A stretch of 48,981 nucleotides of DNA from Candidatus Woesebacteria bacterium (GTDB taxonomy: Bacteria > Patescibacteriota > Microgenomatia > UBA1400 > UBA12028). Position numbers and translations under genes: made by a program. Position 1 is the first letter of the stretch, and every line of letters starts with the position of its first letter. The DNA lies in contig JAGOVC010000004.1 of the NCBI GenBank assembly GCA_018060955.1, positions 1 through 48,981 on the forward strand, written 5' to 3'. Shown piece after piece: positions 31,815 to 42,453 of the stretch. Below the pieces are notes generated by a model that was given only the letters and a program-made list of their open reading frames with translations, searched no databases and had not been told where the DNA came from.

Positions 31815-32486
31815 CTAATCGGAAAACCGGCCTAACAAGCCTCTCAAACGGGAACGACGTTTAGATAATGAGATTTCTTTTTTGAAACGAGGGTCGCCTT
31901 CCTTGTCAGTCCCAGCGGCTAAGTATCCGGACTTTTCTGCCTGTCGACTTGTCCACATCGGAGGGTTACTCCGATCCCGTAGGATAATTTGCAACGTGTC
32001 GATGTTTTTACTTGGCCCGATTTTTTCCCAGATAGAGATCACCAGTTTTTCACTTTGATCTAATAATGCTGATCCTACGCCAACAGACTTTAGCGACTCA
32101 TAAATGATTTTAATTTCTGACCAGTATTCTACAGTTCGTAGATCTAACTTTCGTCGGATTGAATCGATACTTACTTCCCCAGTGGGATCAGTGTAGACAG
32201 AGCGGTTTGCCTCAGGGGTGAGATCTTTTGCATCGACGATATCAACGTCAATGCTAAAATTCCGTTTTTGCAAGTTTAGAGGTTTAAGCCTAATTTTGAA
32301 TCGCTGTAGCTTTCCATCCGTTCTTATGAGCTCAAAAGGTTCTGAATAGAGTTGAACTGTCGGTTCGTTTTCGGAAGAAGTGTCAAGCATCGCAAGAACT
32401 TGTTTTTCGAAGGCTGCAAAAGCTTTCTCCAATTTTTCTCGATTGGATCTTCGAACTTCTTCCAAATTCCTGGTCTCTCTGTCCAT
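31815..32486 (-). CDS. Hypothetical protein with a GNAT-like region, paralog 1
   Basis: A 223-residue protein related to its neighbour 32494-33156. It starts with a charged helix (MDRETRNLEEVRRSNREKLE), then a strand-rich half, and in the second half has LKSVGVGSALLDQSEKL, which resembles the acetyl-CoA-binding motif A (R/QxxGxG) of GNAT acetyltransferases, followed by a strand and WTSRQAEKSGYLAAG. The C terminus is very basic (SKRRSRLRGLLGRFS). A GNAT-like fold is inference. The frame is open to 32525, but the paralog aligns from the ATG at 32486, and AAGG precedes it. Confidence 0.55.
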   Translation of the reverse strand: MDRETRNLEEVRRSNREKLEKAFAAFEKQVLAMLDTSSENEPTVQLYSEPFELIRTDGKLQRFKIRLKPLNLQKRNFSIDVDIVDAKDLTPEANRSVYTDPTGEVSIDSIRRKLDLRTVEYWSEIKIIYESLKSVGVGSALLDQSEKLVISIWEKIGPSKNIDTLQIILRDRSNPPMWTSRQAEKSGYLAAGTDKEGDPRFKKEISLSKRRSRLRGLLGRFSD

Positions 32487-32493
32487 AGTAACC

Positions 32494-33156
32494 TTAATCT
32501 TTCTTTCTACGGAAAATGCCTCCAAATAAACTTCCCCTTCTTCTCTCTTTCAACGGAACATATTTTTCAAAGTGAGGTAAGTCATGTAGGTTTTCGTTAG
32601 CATCCTCAATTCTGTTATATCCATGCGTCAAAGCTTGTTTACTAGTCCATCCTTGAGGTTCGCTATGATCATCAGTTACAAGTCGAAGGTAATCAAAGTT
32701 CGAAGAATCTGACAGCTCTTTCCAGATTCGAAGAAGGAGAGATTCCCTTTCTTCAAAAATTACTGAACCGATACCAACGCCTCCGAGAGATTCTTGGTGG
32801 ATATGAAGTGATGAGTCATATTGAACACCCTGTTCTTTTGTTCCCTCAATCTGATGTGGACCATTCACAATGAATTCAGCCGCAACAATAGATTCACCAT
32901 TAGAGTTCAGCAGGTCTAACAAAATATCCGGAGCAACTGTTGTCAACTTCATTCTATCCAGCTTAAGTCTATATTCATCCATGTTTCCAAATCTATCTGT
33001 GAGGTGCAAAGGCTCAGAAACTATAGCATTAGTCCTTGCCATTGATTCTCTCGAATGGAGAGCTTTCACTACTTTGTCTTGAAGCTCATTAAATGCCCGA
33101 CGCAGAACCACTTGATTCTGTCTCTGTATTTCAAGACGCTTTTCTGTTTCATCCAT
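32494..33156 (-). CDS. Hypothetical protein with a GNAT-like region, paralog 2
   Basis: A 220-residue paralog of 31815-32486. Shared points are the charged N-terminal helix (MDETEKRLEIQRQNQVVLRR), SEPLHLTDRFGNMDEYRLKL, GGVGIGSVIFEERESLLLRIW (the GNAT-like glycine motif) and WTSKQALTHGY. Its basic C-terminal tail is similar (RRRGSLFGGIFRRKK). It ends 7 bp before paralog 1, and lies 6 bp after the SIMPL gene, so the three are co-transcribed. A shared role is likely but unknown. Confidence 0.55.
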   Translation of the reverse strand: MDETEKRLEIQRQNQVVLRRAFNELQDKVVKALHSRESMARTNAIVSEPLHLTDRFGNMDEYRLKLDRMKLTTVAPDILLDLLNSNGESIVAAEFIVNGPHQIEGTKEQGVQYDSSLHIHQESLGGVGIGSVIFEERESLLLRIWKELSDSSNFDYLRLVTDDHSEPQGWTSKQALTHGYNRIEDANENLHDLPHFEKYVPLKERRRGSLFGGIFRRKKD

Positions 33157-33162
33157 AGCTGC

Positions 33163-33933
33163 CTACAGTGTCTCATACGACAACGTCACTGTCATGCTAA
33201 AAGTGGTACTTCCAGGTTCCACATTAGTAGGCAGTGCGGCACTTCCTACTCCACCACGACCTTCTAGGGCAACATCTTTCGCCATCATTGGATAAGGGCT
33301 AATTCCACCGCCATTGTTGTTTTCGATGACATTGACGATTTTTCCGAGTCGTACTCCCGACAAGCTAGCTAATTCTTCTGCTTTTTCTTTAGCTCGCTTA
33401 ATCGCCACTGCCCGTACTTCTTTTTCTACCTCACGTCTTTTGTCTTCTGATAATGTAAATGTTACTCCGCCAATCTGATTTGCTCCGTCTTTCGTTGCGG
33501 TATCCACAATCTGTGTTACTTTACTAAAATCTTTAGCTTTTACCTGCAAGTTCACATTGAGAGCATAGTTGGTAATGGTCTGAGTTCCCGTTCGATAGTC
33601 ATAGTTTGGATACAGGTTGTAGTTAATAGTCTTGATATCCTGTTTCTCAATTCCCATCGTTGATAGGTCTTGATTGATTTTATTGATGACCTGATTTCCC
33701 CGCTCTTGTACTTTTTGGACGGAAGAGTCGGAGACTTGAATGCCAAGATTTATCTCAGCTCGGTCTGGTACAGCAGTGATCTCCCCTTCCCCAGTCACAT
33801 CAAAGGTTGATTGTTTATTGGTAGTAGTCTGAGAAATACTCAACGGAATGGGACCAAGGATGCGAACAGCTCCTACAATCAAGCCTACTCCAATGACTGT
33901 TCCGGCAACTGAGGAAAGAAGTGCTTTTTCCAT
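33163..33933 (-). CDS. SIMPL (DUF541) domain protein, membrane-anchored
   Basis: A 256-residue protein with an N-terminal transmembrane helix (about residues 6-30) followed by a SIMPL domain: STFDVTGEGEITAVPDRAEINLGI, INYNLYPNYDYRTGTQTI, VNLQVKAKDFSKV and the C-terminal STTFSMTVTLSYE. SIMPL proteins are periplasmic or extracytoplasmic oligomers of unclear function, some linked to stress tolerance. The mature domain is complete. It starts a group with two GNAT-like paralogs downstream. Confidence 0.85.
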   Translation of the reverse strand: MEKALLSSVAGTVIGVGLIVGAVRILGPIPLSISQTTTNKQSTFDVTGEGEITAVPDRAEINLGIQVSDSSVQKVQERGNQVINKINQDLSTMGIEKQDIKTINYNLYPNYDYRTGTQTITNYALNVNLQVKAKDFSKVTQIVDTATKDGANQIGGVTFTLSEDKRREVEKEVRAVAIKRAKEKAEELASLSGVRLGKIVNVIENNNGGGISPYPMMAKDVALEGRGGVGSAALPTNVEPGSTTFSMTVTLSYETL

Positions 33934-34032
33934 AGATTTCCTTATCGATGACTGGGTAATGGTGGAATTATCATACCAAAAAATAGGTCAGCCTGAGAAG
34001 AAGTTTCAATTGGTATGGATATAACTGATAAC

Positions 34033-34257
34033 TTATTGTCGTCTTTTTCTACCGTCTTCGCGAATCCTAGATTGTACTTCTCCAAATGTGAACCCAAGGG
34101 CAGTGGTTTCTTTCGGATGGGAAACTCCCTCTATAAATGGAAGAAATATATACAAATCAATATCATCAGTTTCTTCCGCCGGCATGAATTCATGATATTT
34201 GATCCGTTTGCCATCCATTCTGTAGGTTTTTCCAATTTCAAGTCGTGATGGGTGCAT
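34033..34257 (-). CDS. Small hypothetical protein
   Basis: A 74-residue, strand-rich protein with LEIGKTYRMDGKRIKYHEF at the N terminus and a basic tail (REDGRKRRQ). A minus-strand TTTAAT (34265-34270) lies 7 nt before the ATG, which supports a real leaderless gene. Its start resembles that of the neighbour 34271-34480 (LTLEGVYYFSPDDQQLFLADI), so they may be distant paralogs. Confidence 0.45.
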   Translation of the reverse strand: MHPSRLEIGKTYRMDGKRIKYHEFMPAEETDDIDLYIFLPFIEGVSHPKETTALGFTFGEVQSRIREDGRKRRQ

Positions 34258-34264
34258 AGCAACG

Positions 34265-34270
34265 ATTAAA
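34265..34270 (-). promoter_or_regulatory. -10 box for the 74-residue gene
   Basis: TTTAAT on the minus strand, 7 nt before the ATG at 34257. Confidence 0.35.
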
Positions 34271-34480
34271 CTAGAGTGAGGTAATCAGTGAAGAGACCTG
34301 GCTAGCGGTCAATACAACTGATCTAGAGCGATTGAATTCCGGATCCCTTGTGAAGGAGTTGGAAATAAAACAATAAACAGTTTCCTTTCCCTGCTGACTT
34401 TGGATGTCTGCCAAGAACAACTGTTGATCATCTGGGGAAAAATAATACACGCCTTCTAGAGTGAGTTTATCAACATTCAT
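34271..34480 (-). CDS. Small hypothetical protein
   Basis: A 69-residue, strand-rich protein (LTLEGVYYFSPDDQQLFLADI; ETVYCFISNSFTRD). GGAG lies a few nucleotides before the ATG. It follows the 164-residue orphan gene after 25 bp. No family is recognised. Confidence 0.45.
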   Translation of the reverse strand: MNVDKLTLEGVYYFSPDDQQLFLADIQSQQGKETVYCFISNSFTRDPEFNRSRSVVLTASQVSSLITSL

Positions 34481-34505
34481 ACTACTCCATTCTGATTGCG
34501 TTAAA

Positions 34506-35000
34506 CTAACTACGAATTCTCCAATTTGCTCTTTTTCTGTTTTTTACAATTTTTTGAATGGCTTGTTGTTTCTCTGCCGCGCTTCGCTGGTCGCTGTCAA
34601 GAAAATAGTCAATAACGGCACCCGCTGAACCTGAAACGCCCATTCGTACAGCTTCTTGAAGCGTGAGTGGGAAAGCGACAAGGACAACGAGTTTGTCTGC
34701 TACAGAGGGTGGTGTTCTAATACCGTGTTCTTGAAGTTGTCCATGTGCAATGTACTTTGCGACTCGACGATCTTTCTCTTCAACACCAGGGGTGAGCTGT
34801 GTGCTACTTAAAAAAGTTGTTGGTCTTGCAAGTGACTGTCCAACTAAAGCGAAGAACTGTGGATCCCAGTAAATGGGAAACTCATATTCGAGTTCTTCTC
34901 CGATGCGTCGAGGACGGACGTGTACAAACTTCTGATCGGAAGTTGTTTGGATGTACGAAGCAAGGGCACGACGTAGCTCTGCAAGATCTTTTTCATTCAT
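34506..35000 (-). CDS. Hypothetical protein
   Basis: A 164-residue soluble protein of unknown family with a helical N terminus (AELRRALASYIQTT), a strand-rich central part (PRRIGEELEYEFPIYWDPQFF) and a C terminus that is helical and basic (EKQQAIQKIVKNRKRANW). It lies 73 bp downstream of gyrA. Confidence 0.55.
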   Translation of the reverse strand: MNEKDLAELRRALASYIQTTSDQKFVHVRPRRIGEELEYEFPIYWDPQFFALVGQSLARPTTFLSSTQLTPGVEEKDRRVAKYIAHGQLQEHGIRTPPSVADKLVVLVAFPLTLQEAVRMGVSGSAGAVIDYFLDSDQRSAAEKQQAIQKIVKNRKRANWRIRS

Positions 35001-35073
35001 AATTTTTGCAGTCTACTAAAGTAGTTTGCAAAACTCAATACCATTTGTAAGTGAACAATTTATTAACACATCT

Positions 35074-37743
35074 TTATTTTTCTTCTGGATCCGGATGGAC
35101 GGCAGTCACTGCATCCAATACTTCCTCGGTGGTCTTCTTGGTTGTAGCACATGCAGTGATCTTATCTCCCTTGGCCATTCGCATCAAAATCACACCTTGA
35201 GTTGGTCGCTTTAAGATCGGAACATTCTTTAATGCGATCTTAATGACTTGTGCGGACTTCGTGGTCAACACTGCTTCATCAATGGTTTCATCAACGATTT
35301 TTGCACAGGCAACATTTCCCGTCTTACTCACAATCTCACTTACCTTGACTCCCATACCGGAGCGCTTCTGTAATGGATACTCGTCGAGTTCGGTTCTCTT
35401 TCCCATTCCGTGCTCGGTAACGACTAAGAGATGTCTAAAGAGTTTGCGACGCTTGTCGGCTGGTTGTTCCAATTTTGGTGGGAAACTTTCAACTCCAACC
35501 ACATAGTCTTCTCCCTTAAGCTCGACAGCTTTAACTCCTTGGGTATCACGGGCCGAGGACTTCACTTCTTTTTCATGGAAGCGGATGCTCTTTCCCTGTT
35601 GGGTAATGATCATGATGTGATCATCGCCGGAGGTTACTCGTCCAAACACCAACTCATCGTTATCTTTGAGTAGGATTGCAATGATTCCAGATGATCGGAT
35701 ATTGGCAAAGTCCGCTAACGGTGTCTTTTTGATTAACCCACGAATGGTGGCCAAACAAATATACTTCCCTTTGGGATCTTTCTCATTCATGGTTAAGATT
35801 GCTTGCAAATGCTCTTCGGCTTGCAAGTTCACCAAGTTGACGATGGCTTGCCCTTTGGCGATACGACTACTCTCTGGGAGTTCATAGACCTTCGTCTTAA
35901 ACACACGACCCTTATTGGTAAACAGCAACAAACTGTCATGGGTATTACAAACTAATAGCTCTGATACAGCATCTTCATCTTTGGTTGTCATTCCGGAGAC
36001 ACCTTTGCCGCCTCGATGTTGCGAGCGATAGGCAGTTGGGTTCAAGCGTTTGATATATCCAGTTTCTGTCACCGTAATAATGGTTTCCTCATTGGCGATC
36101 AAGTCTTCCTCAGTAATTTCTCCCAACTTCCCTTTATGGAGCTTGGTTCGACGCTCATCCCCATGCAGGTCAATCATCTCTTTGGTTTCCGAGACGATCG
36201 TTTTTAAGATTTTCTTTGGATCGTTTAGGAGAGCTAGTAACTCATCAATGAATGCCATGATCTGCTTGTATTCATCTTCAATCTTTTGGCGTTCCAAGGC
36301 TGCAAGCTTTCGAAGCTGCATGTCGAGGATTGCCACTGCTTGAATCTCTGAAAGCTTGAAGCGTTCCATCAATGCGGCTTTGGCAGTGTCACTGTCTTTG
36401 GAAGCACGGATAGTCTTGATCACTTCATCGAGATGCGACAGCGCAATAAGTAATCCTTCTAAGATATGTGCTCGAGCACGTGCTGCACGCAGATCAAATT
36501 GAGCGCGACGAACGACCACGACTTGGCGATGGGAAACATATTCCATCAAAATAGTTTTGATGTTCATCAGTTGGGGCGTCCCTTCGGAGGACAGTGCCAC
36601 CACGTTCATCGGGAAAGTTGTTTGCAGTTCGGTTAGCTTGAACAACTGATTAAGCACTGACTTGGGACGTGCATCTTTTTTCAGATCAACCGCAATACGC
36701 ATTCCATCTCGATCCGATTCGTCGCGAAGATCTGAAATTCCTACAATCTTTTTGTCACGGGCAAGTTGAGCAATCTTGGCAACGAGTTTTGATTTGTTAA
36801 CCTGATAAGGTAACTCGGTCACAATGATTTGAAACTTTCCCGATTTGTTCTCAATAATTTCAGCTTTTCCACGTACCAAGATGCGACCACGACCAGTTGC
36901 ATACGCTTCTTTAATTTCTTTGAAATCAAAAATGGTTCCGGCGGTGGGGAAATCTGGTCCTTTGACATATTCCATGATGTCATCAAGTGTGGCATCAGAA
37001 TCAAATTCACCGGCGATTCGATCAGCTGAGTCTGTCTCGACGTTTAAAGGAGTATCCCCTTCCCCAATTTTTGCTTGGGTCGCTTTACCCATTTCGATCA
37101 CTTTGAGGAGTGCATTACAGACTTCCGTTAGATTATGTGGAGGAATCTTGGTGGCCATTCCGACCGCAATTCCTTCACTTCCCATGAGGAGAAGATTTGG
37201 AAGTCGCGTCGGGAGAACCGTGGGTTCTTGAAGGGAGCCATCAAAGTTATCCGCGAAACCGACTGTTTCTTTATCTAAGTCTGCTAACAGTTCTTCGGTA
37301 ATCTTGGAAAGTCGAGCTTCGGTGTAACGCATGGCAGCTGCACTATCACCGTCAATCGATCCGTAGTTTCCTTGACCATCTACGAGTGGATACCGCATTG
37401 AGAAGTCCTGAGCCAACCGAACCATGGCTTCATAGACAGGGGCATCACCATGGGGGTGATACTTTCCTAAGACCTCTCCAACGATACGGGCAGATTTCTT
37501 GTAAGGAGTATTCCATCGAATTCCCATCTCTTTCATTGCGTACAAAATACGACGGTGAACCGGCTTTAAGCCATCACGCACATCAGGAAGTGCACGAGCG
37601 ACAATCACACTCATGGCATAGTCTAAGTACGACTTTTGCATTTCATCGATGATCGAGACCGGACGGATACGTCCAAATCTGCTATCGTACTCTGCGAGTG
37701 CTTTTGGTTCGTTTTCTTCTGGTGATGGTGTGTTGTCTGACAT
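35074..37743 (-). CDS. gyrA: DNA gyrase subunit A
   Basis: An 889-residue topoisomerase subunit. The breakage-reunion domain has [40 protein letters not shown] and the catalytic Tyr140 in [12 protein letters not shown]. The C-terminal six-blade domain carries a GyrA box variant, SQHRGGKG (usual QRRGGRG), so this is gyrase rather than ParC. At the quinolone pocket the residues equivalent to E. coli Ser83 and Asp87 are Ala101 and Glu105; Ala at this position lowers quinolone affinity in other bacteria, which here is probably natural. gyrB is 1.9 kb upstream on the same strand, with five other genes between. Confidence 0.96.
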   Translation of the reverse strand: MSDNTPSPEENEPKALAEYDSRFGRIRPVSIIDEMQKSYLDYAMSVIVARALPDVRDGLKPVHRRILYAMKEMGIRWNTPYKKSARIVGEVLGKYHPHGDAPVYEAMVRLAQDFSMRYPLVDGQGNYGSIDGDSAAAMRYTEARLSKITEELLADLDKETVGFADNFDGSLQEPTVLPTRLPNLLLMGSEGIAVGMATKIPPHNLTEVCNALLKVIEMGKATQAKIGEGDTPLNVETDSADRIAGEFDSDATLDDIMEYVKGPDFPTAGTIFDFKEIKEAYATGRGRILVRGKAEIIENKSGKFQIIVTELPYQVNKSKLVAKIAQLARDKKIVGISDLRDESDRDGMRIAVDLKKDARPKSVLNQLFKLTELQTTFPMNVVALSSEGTPQLMNIKTILMEYVSHRQVVVVRRAQFDLRAARARAHILEGLLIALSHLDEVIKTIRASKDSDTAKAALMERFKLSEIQAVAILDMQLRKLAALERQKIEDEYKQIMAFIDELLALLNDPKKILKTIVSETKEMIDLHGDERRTKLHKGKLGEITEEDLIANEETIITVTETGYIKRLNPTAYRSQHRGGKGVSGMTTKDEDAVSELLVCNTHDSLLLFTNKGRVFKTKVYELPESSRIAKGQAIVNLVNLQAEEHLQAILTMNEKDPKGKYICLATIRGLIKKTPLADFANIRSSGIIAILLKDNDELVFGRVTSGDDHIMIITQQGKSIRFHEKEVKSSARDTQGVKAVELKGEDYVVGVESFPPKLEQPADKRRKLFRHLLVVTEHGMGKRTELDEYPLQKRSGMGVKVSEIVSKTGNVACAKIVDETIDEAVLTTKSAQVIKIALKNVPILKRPTQGVILMRMAKGDKITACATTKKTTEEVLDAVTAVHPDPEEK

Positions 37744-37819
37744 AAAATATTACTTTTTCTACGCTAGAAATTACTTCTTTCCCTGATTCACAAATATATA
37801 CCTATCTATAACTTATAAA

Positions 37820-38182
37820 TTATGAGCGTTTCCCTGCCGGTATCCAATTCACTGCATATAAACCACTTTGACGCACAAAACCTGCACCAATTAGCAGATC
37901 GTTATATCTACCATTATCAAAAAACTTTACTGCAATTTGCATTTCACTTTCTGATGCAAGTTGTCGTGCAATCTCAAGTGTAAGCCTGATAGCTGCTTCT
38001 ATTTCTTTGGTACTATAGTCGATCCACTCATCAACATGGACATTCATGAAATGTTCGTCAGCAAAGTATCCAATGAAAGCAGCTTCAGGATGCGGTTTTC
38101 CACTAGCATCTGTGAATCTGTAAAGTGTCGAGCCATTCCATGTACTTTCACTGTATCCCTTAAATCGATCCAGGTTGGGCAT
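37820..38182 (-). CDS. Hypothetical protein
   Basis: A 120-residue soluble protein with alternating strands and helices (FIGYFADEHFMNVHVDEWID, then EIEAAIRLTLEIARQLASE, then FDNGRYNDLLIGAGFVRQSG). The final LLIGAGF resembles the last GNAT motif, but no acetyl-CoA loop is seen. It lies between gyrA and ppa with a short AGGAAG upstream of its start. Confidence 0.55.
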   Translation of the reverse strand: MPNLDRFKGYSESTWNGSTLYRFTDASGKPHPEAAFIGYFADEHFMNVHVDEWIDYSTKEIEAAIRLTLEIARQLASESEMQIAVKFFDNGRYNDLLIGAGFVRQSGLYAVNWIPAGKRS

Positions 38183-38193
38183 AGAGTTTCTTC

Positions 38194-38736
38194 CTACTTA
38201 CATTTACAGTCTCCGTCACCACAACATCCATCCTCTGCAGATTCTTCGGCAAACTTTGCGGCTGATTCTTCAATTTCTTTTTCAGCAGCTTTTCGATCAG
38301 CAAACTTATGGACCTTAATCCACTTACCTGGTTCGAGTTCCTTATAGTGCTCAAAGAAATGCTTGATTCGATCCAAAATGTACTGAGGGACATCTTTGAG
38401 ATCCTCATACACTCCGTACACGGGATCAACCTTCTTGTCTGGAACGGCAATCAATTTGTGATCTATGCCTTCTTCATCTTCCATCTCCAACATTCCAATC
38501 ACGTGTCCTTTGATTCCACATCCAGGAACGAGTTTCTTACTGGATAAGACTAAGACATCGACAGGGTCACCATCTTTGCCTTTGGTTCCAATGACATATC
38601 CGTAGTTTGCAGGATACCCCATGGAGGTATACAGGAATCGGTCTGCCATTAGCATTCCCGTGTCTTCATCGACTTCATACTTTACGTCACTTCCATCTGG
38701 AATTTCGATAAAGAACAATAGTTTTTTTAGATCCAT
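38194..38736 (-). CDS. ppa: Inorganic pyrophosphatase (family I) with a cysteine tail
   Basis: A 180-residue cytoplasmic enzyme that hydrolyses pyrophosphate. FFIEIPDGSDVKYEVDE, DRFLYTSMGYPANYGYV and the catalytic DGDPVDVLVLS motif are intact, followed by KDVPQYILDRIKHFFEHYK. Residues 168-180 form an unusual tail with Cys171, Cys172, Cys177 and Cys179 among Gly and Asp, which could bind metal or make disulfides. Similar tails are not usual in family I PPases known to me. AAAAGGAG precedes the ATG. Confidence 0.94.
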   Translation of the reverse strand: MDLKKLLFFIEIPDGSDVKYEVDEDTGMLMADRFLYTSMGYPANYGYVIGTKGKDGDPVDVLVLSSKKLVPGCGIKGHVIGMLEMEDEEGIDHKLIAVPDKKVDPVYGVYEDLKDVPQYILDRIKHFFEHYKELEPGKWIKVHKFADRKAAEKEIEESAAKFAEESAEDGCCGDGDCKCK

Positions 38737-38763
38737 AGAACTCCTTTTATAACGGTTTAATCA

Positions 38764-38997
38764 TTAATCTCGAATAAAGATGTTTGGGAATTTGTTTTCT
38801 AAACGCGCTATCATCATATCTATATCTATGTCTTGAGTTGCGATTCTTTCAGAAATTAGATCATCAGTCTCAAGCAGTGAGAGTGCCCACATCATTCCCC
38901 CTGCCCAAGCAACGCTTGCGTCTCCAGAATGTTTGACTTCATCCATGTGTAAAGAAACTAACTCACCAACTTCACGAATATCTTTAGGTGTTGCCAT
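38764..38997 (-). CDS. Small hypothetical protein
   Basis: A 77-residue, helical, acidic protein (DIREVGELVSLHMDEVKHSG; DIDIDMMIARLENKF). AAAGG lies a few nucleotides before the ATG. It precedes ppa in the same orientation and has no recognised family. Confidence 0.5.
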   Translation of the reverse strand: MATPKDIREVGELVSLHMDEVKHSGDASVAWAGGMMWALSLLETDDLISERIATQDIDIDMMIARLENKFPNIFIRD

Positions 38998-39023
38998 ACT
39001 TACCTTTCAACCTCTATCAAAAA

Positions 39024-39329
39024 CTAGTTCCTGTTTGATGTCTTCATTACTATTGTATCTCTCAAATTTTTCAAATAGTCAGCCCAATCATCAAAACGTT
39101 TTTGGTTTTCATCTCTAGATTCCGATGGATATCGAATTTCGTGTATCCTATTTTCCTTTAAATCAAACGATATTCCATTAAGAAATACCAAAGATTCATA
39201 CTGTTGGGGCGATACAATTCCACTTCTTAACTTAAAATGATACCAATAATCCAAGTCCGCTCCAATGATTTTTTCCATTTCAGCGAACGCTTTAGTAAAT
39301 GCACTTGTATCTACACCTTCTAGATTCAT
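39024..39329 (-). CDS. Hypothetical protein
   Basis: A 101-residue, mainly helical protein (FTKAFAEMEKIIGADLDYWY; NQKRFDDWADYLKNLRDTI). It starts 3 nt after the stop of its upstream neighbour, so the two are co-translated. No family is recognised. Confidence 0.5.
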   Translation of the reverse strand: MNLEGVDTSAFTKAFAEMEKIIGADLDYWYHFKLRSGIVSPQQYESLVFLNGISFDLKENRIHEIRYPSESRDENQKRFDDWADYLKNLRDTIVMKTSNRN

Positions 39330-39332
39330 AGA

Positions 39333-39680
39333 TCATGAACGAATACTATCAATTCTTGTCTGACAAGTTGCTGCTAGTACTTCAAGCTCATTCCATCCAC
39401 GATCGATATCCGTTCGCAGGACATATCCTTGATCAGTGATACTTTGATTTAAGCGTGGATAGTCTTTTGCACTGATGGCTCCGAGCAAATCTGCATAAGT
39501 TCCGAACCATTTAAGTGCTTGAATAACTGTTGTAGAGAATAGCCCATTACTCTGAGCCTGATCAATCATCACTAGTGCAGACTGAACAAATATATCTTGT
39601 ATGCCTCTTAATTTTCGTACTTCAATCGTTTCTTCAAGCACTTGTAACTGTCTTCTGGCTGCATCTTCAGGTGTATACAT
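39333..39680 (-). CDS. Hypothetical protein
   Basis: A 115-residue helical protein (AARRQLQVLEETIEVRKLRG; SALVMIDQAQSNGLFST). It starts 6 nt after the gyrB stop. A TATAAA overlapping the gyrB stop could serve as its own -10 box. It is unrecognised. Confidence 0.55.
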   Translation of the reverse strand: MYTPEDAARRQLQVLEETIEVRKLRGIQDIFVQSALVMIDQAQSNGLFSTTVIQALKWFGTYADLLGAISAKDYPRLNQSITDQGYVLRTDIDRGWNELEVLAATCQTRIDSIRS

Positions 39681-39686
39681 ATTGTT

Positions 39687-41681
<1,995 letters not shown>

Positions 41682-41759
41682 TCAACTGGATCGCGGTTAC
41701 CCGCAGTTCTTCTCGGGCGTTTAGACGACGTAAAAACGGCTTGGTTGAACAAGGAATGA

Positions 41760-42419
41760 TCATACCATAGAACTTTGTCTCAGTGTAAAAAAGAGGCACT
41801 CAACTGCTAGTTTTGCGTTCACGTTTTTCTCAAGAAGACCGAGGGTTTTAATCACTTCTTTCCGTAAAACTGGTTGGTTTTGGTGGGTTTTGGTGAGGAA
41901 TTCGTGCAGCTCGTATACGGCGCAAATCGCCGTTTCTTTGTTACTTGCCAACGTTGAGGCAAGCTCAATGCACGTTGAAATCGTAACCCCACTTGAGAGG
42001 AGTGTTTCCCAGATCGGTTGGTTTGGAAACGAGCCAGGACCAGCAGTCTTGACAGGAATTCGTTGACAGCGCGAAAGAATGGTGGGCAGCAGTTTGAACG
42101 GATATGCCGTGGCAAGAATGAGTTGCGTCTGCGCTGGGGGTTCTTCCAAGGTTTTTAGCAAAGCTTGTTGGGCAGGCAACGTCAACTGATGAGCCGGAGT
42201 AATGAGGATGAGTCGGGACTGTAGCGTCGACGGCTTCACTGCAAGGATGGTGGCAAGTTGATGGACTTGGTCAATAGATATGGAAGATTTGTCCTCTAAC
42301 GGTGCAATGGTATGAAAATCGGGGTGTGCGACAAGACGGTCAATGTGGGTAAGTTTTTCCAACAGTAAAAGATCTGGAGAATTTGTCTCGACAATGAGTG
42401 TAGTTAGGAACGCTGCCAT
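41760..42419 (-). CDS. holB: DNA polymerase III delta' subunit-like protein, short
   Basis: A 219-residue protein. Residues about 85-125 (PAQQALLKTLEEPPAQTQLILAT and LLPTILSRCQRIP) match the clamp-loader AAA+ region, including the SRC arginine-finger motif. The N terminus starts MAAFLTTLIVET and lacks the P-loop segment and most of the first 60-80 residues usual for delta'. It is therefore a shortened delta'. The frame is open to 42716, but upstream residues are not protein-like and overlap pilB, so the ATG at 42419 is preferred. It is divergent from pilB. Confidence 0.75.
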   Translation of the reverse strand: MAAFLTTLIVETNSPDLLLLEKLTHIDRLVAHPDFHTIAPLEDKSSISIDQVHQLATILAVKPSTLQSRLILITPAHQLTLPAQQALLKTLEEPPAQTQLILATAYPFKLLPTILSRCQRIPVKTAGPGSFPNQPIWETLLSSGVTISTCIELASTLASNKETAICAVYELHEFLTKTHQNQPVLRKEVIKTLGLLEKNVNAKLAVECLFFTLRQSSMV

Positions 42420-42441
42420 AAAATTGTGATTGATCCGATCG

Positions 42442-42447
42442 TCTAAT
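42442..42447 (+). promoter_or_regulatory. -10 box for pilB
   Basis: TCTAAT (one mismatch to TATAAT) ends 6 nt before the ATG at 42454, compatible with a leaderless mRNA. Confidence 0.35.
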
Positions 42448-42453
42448 CCTACT

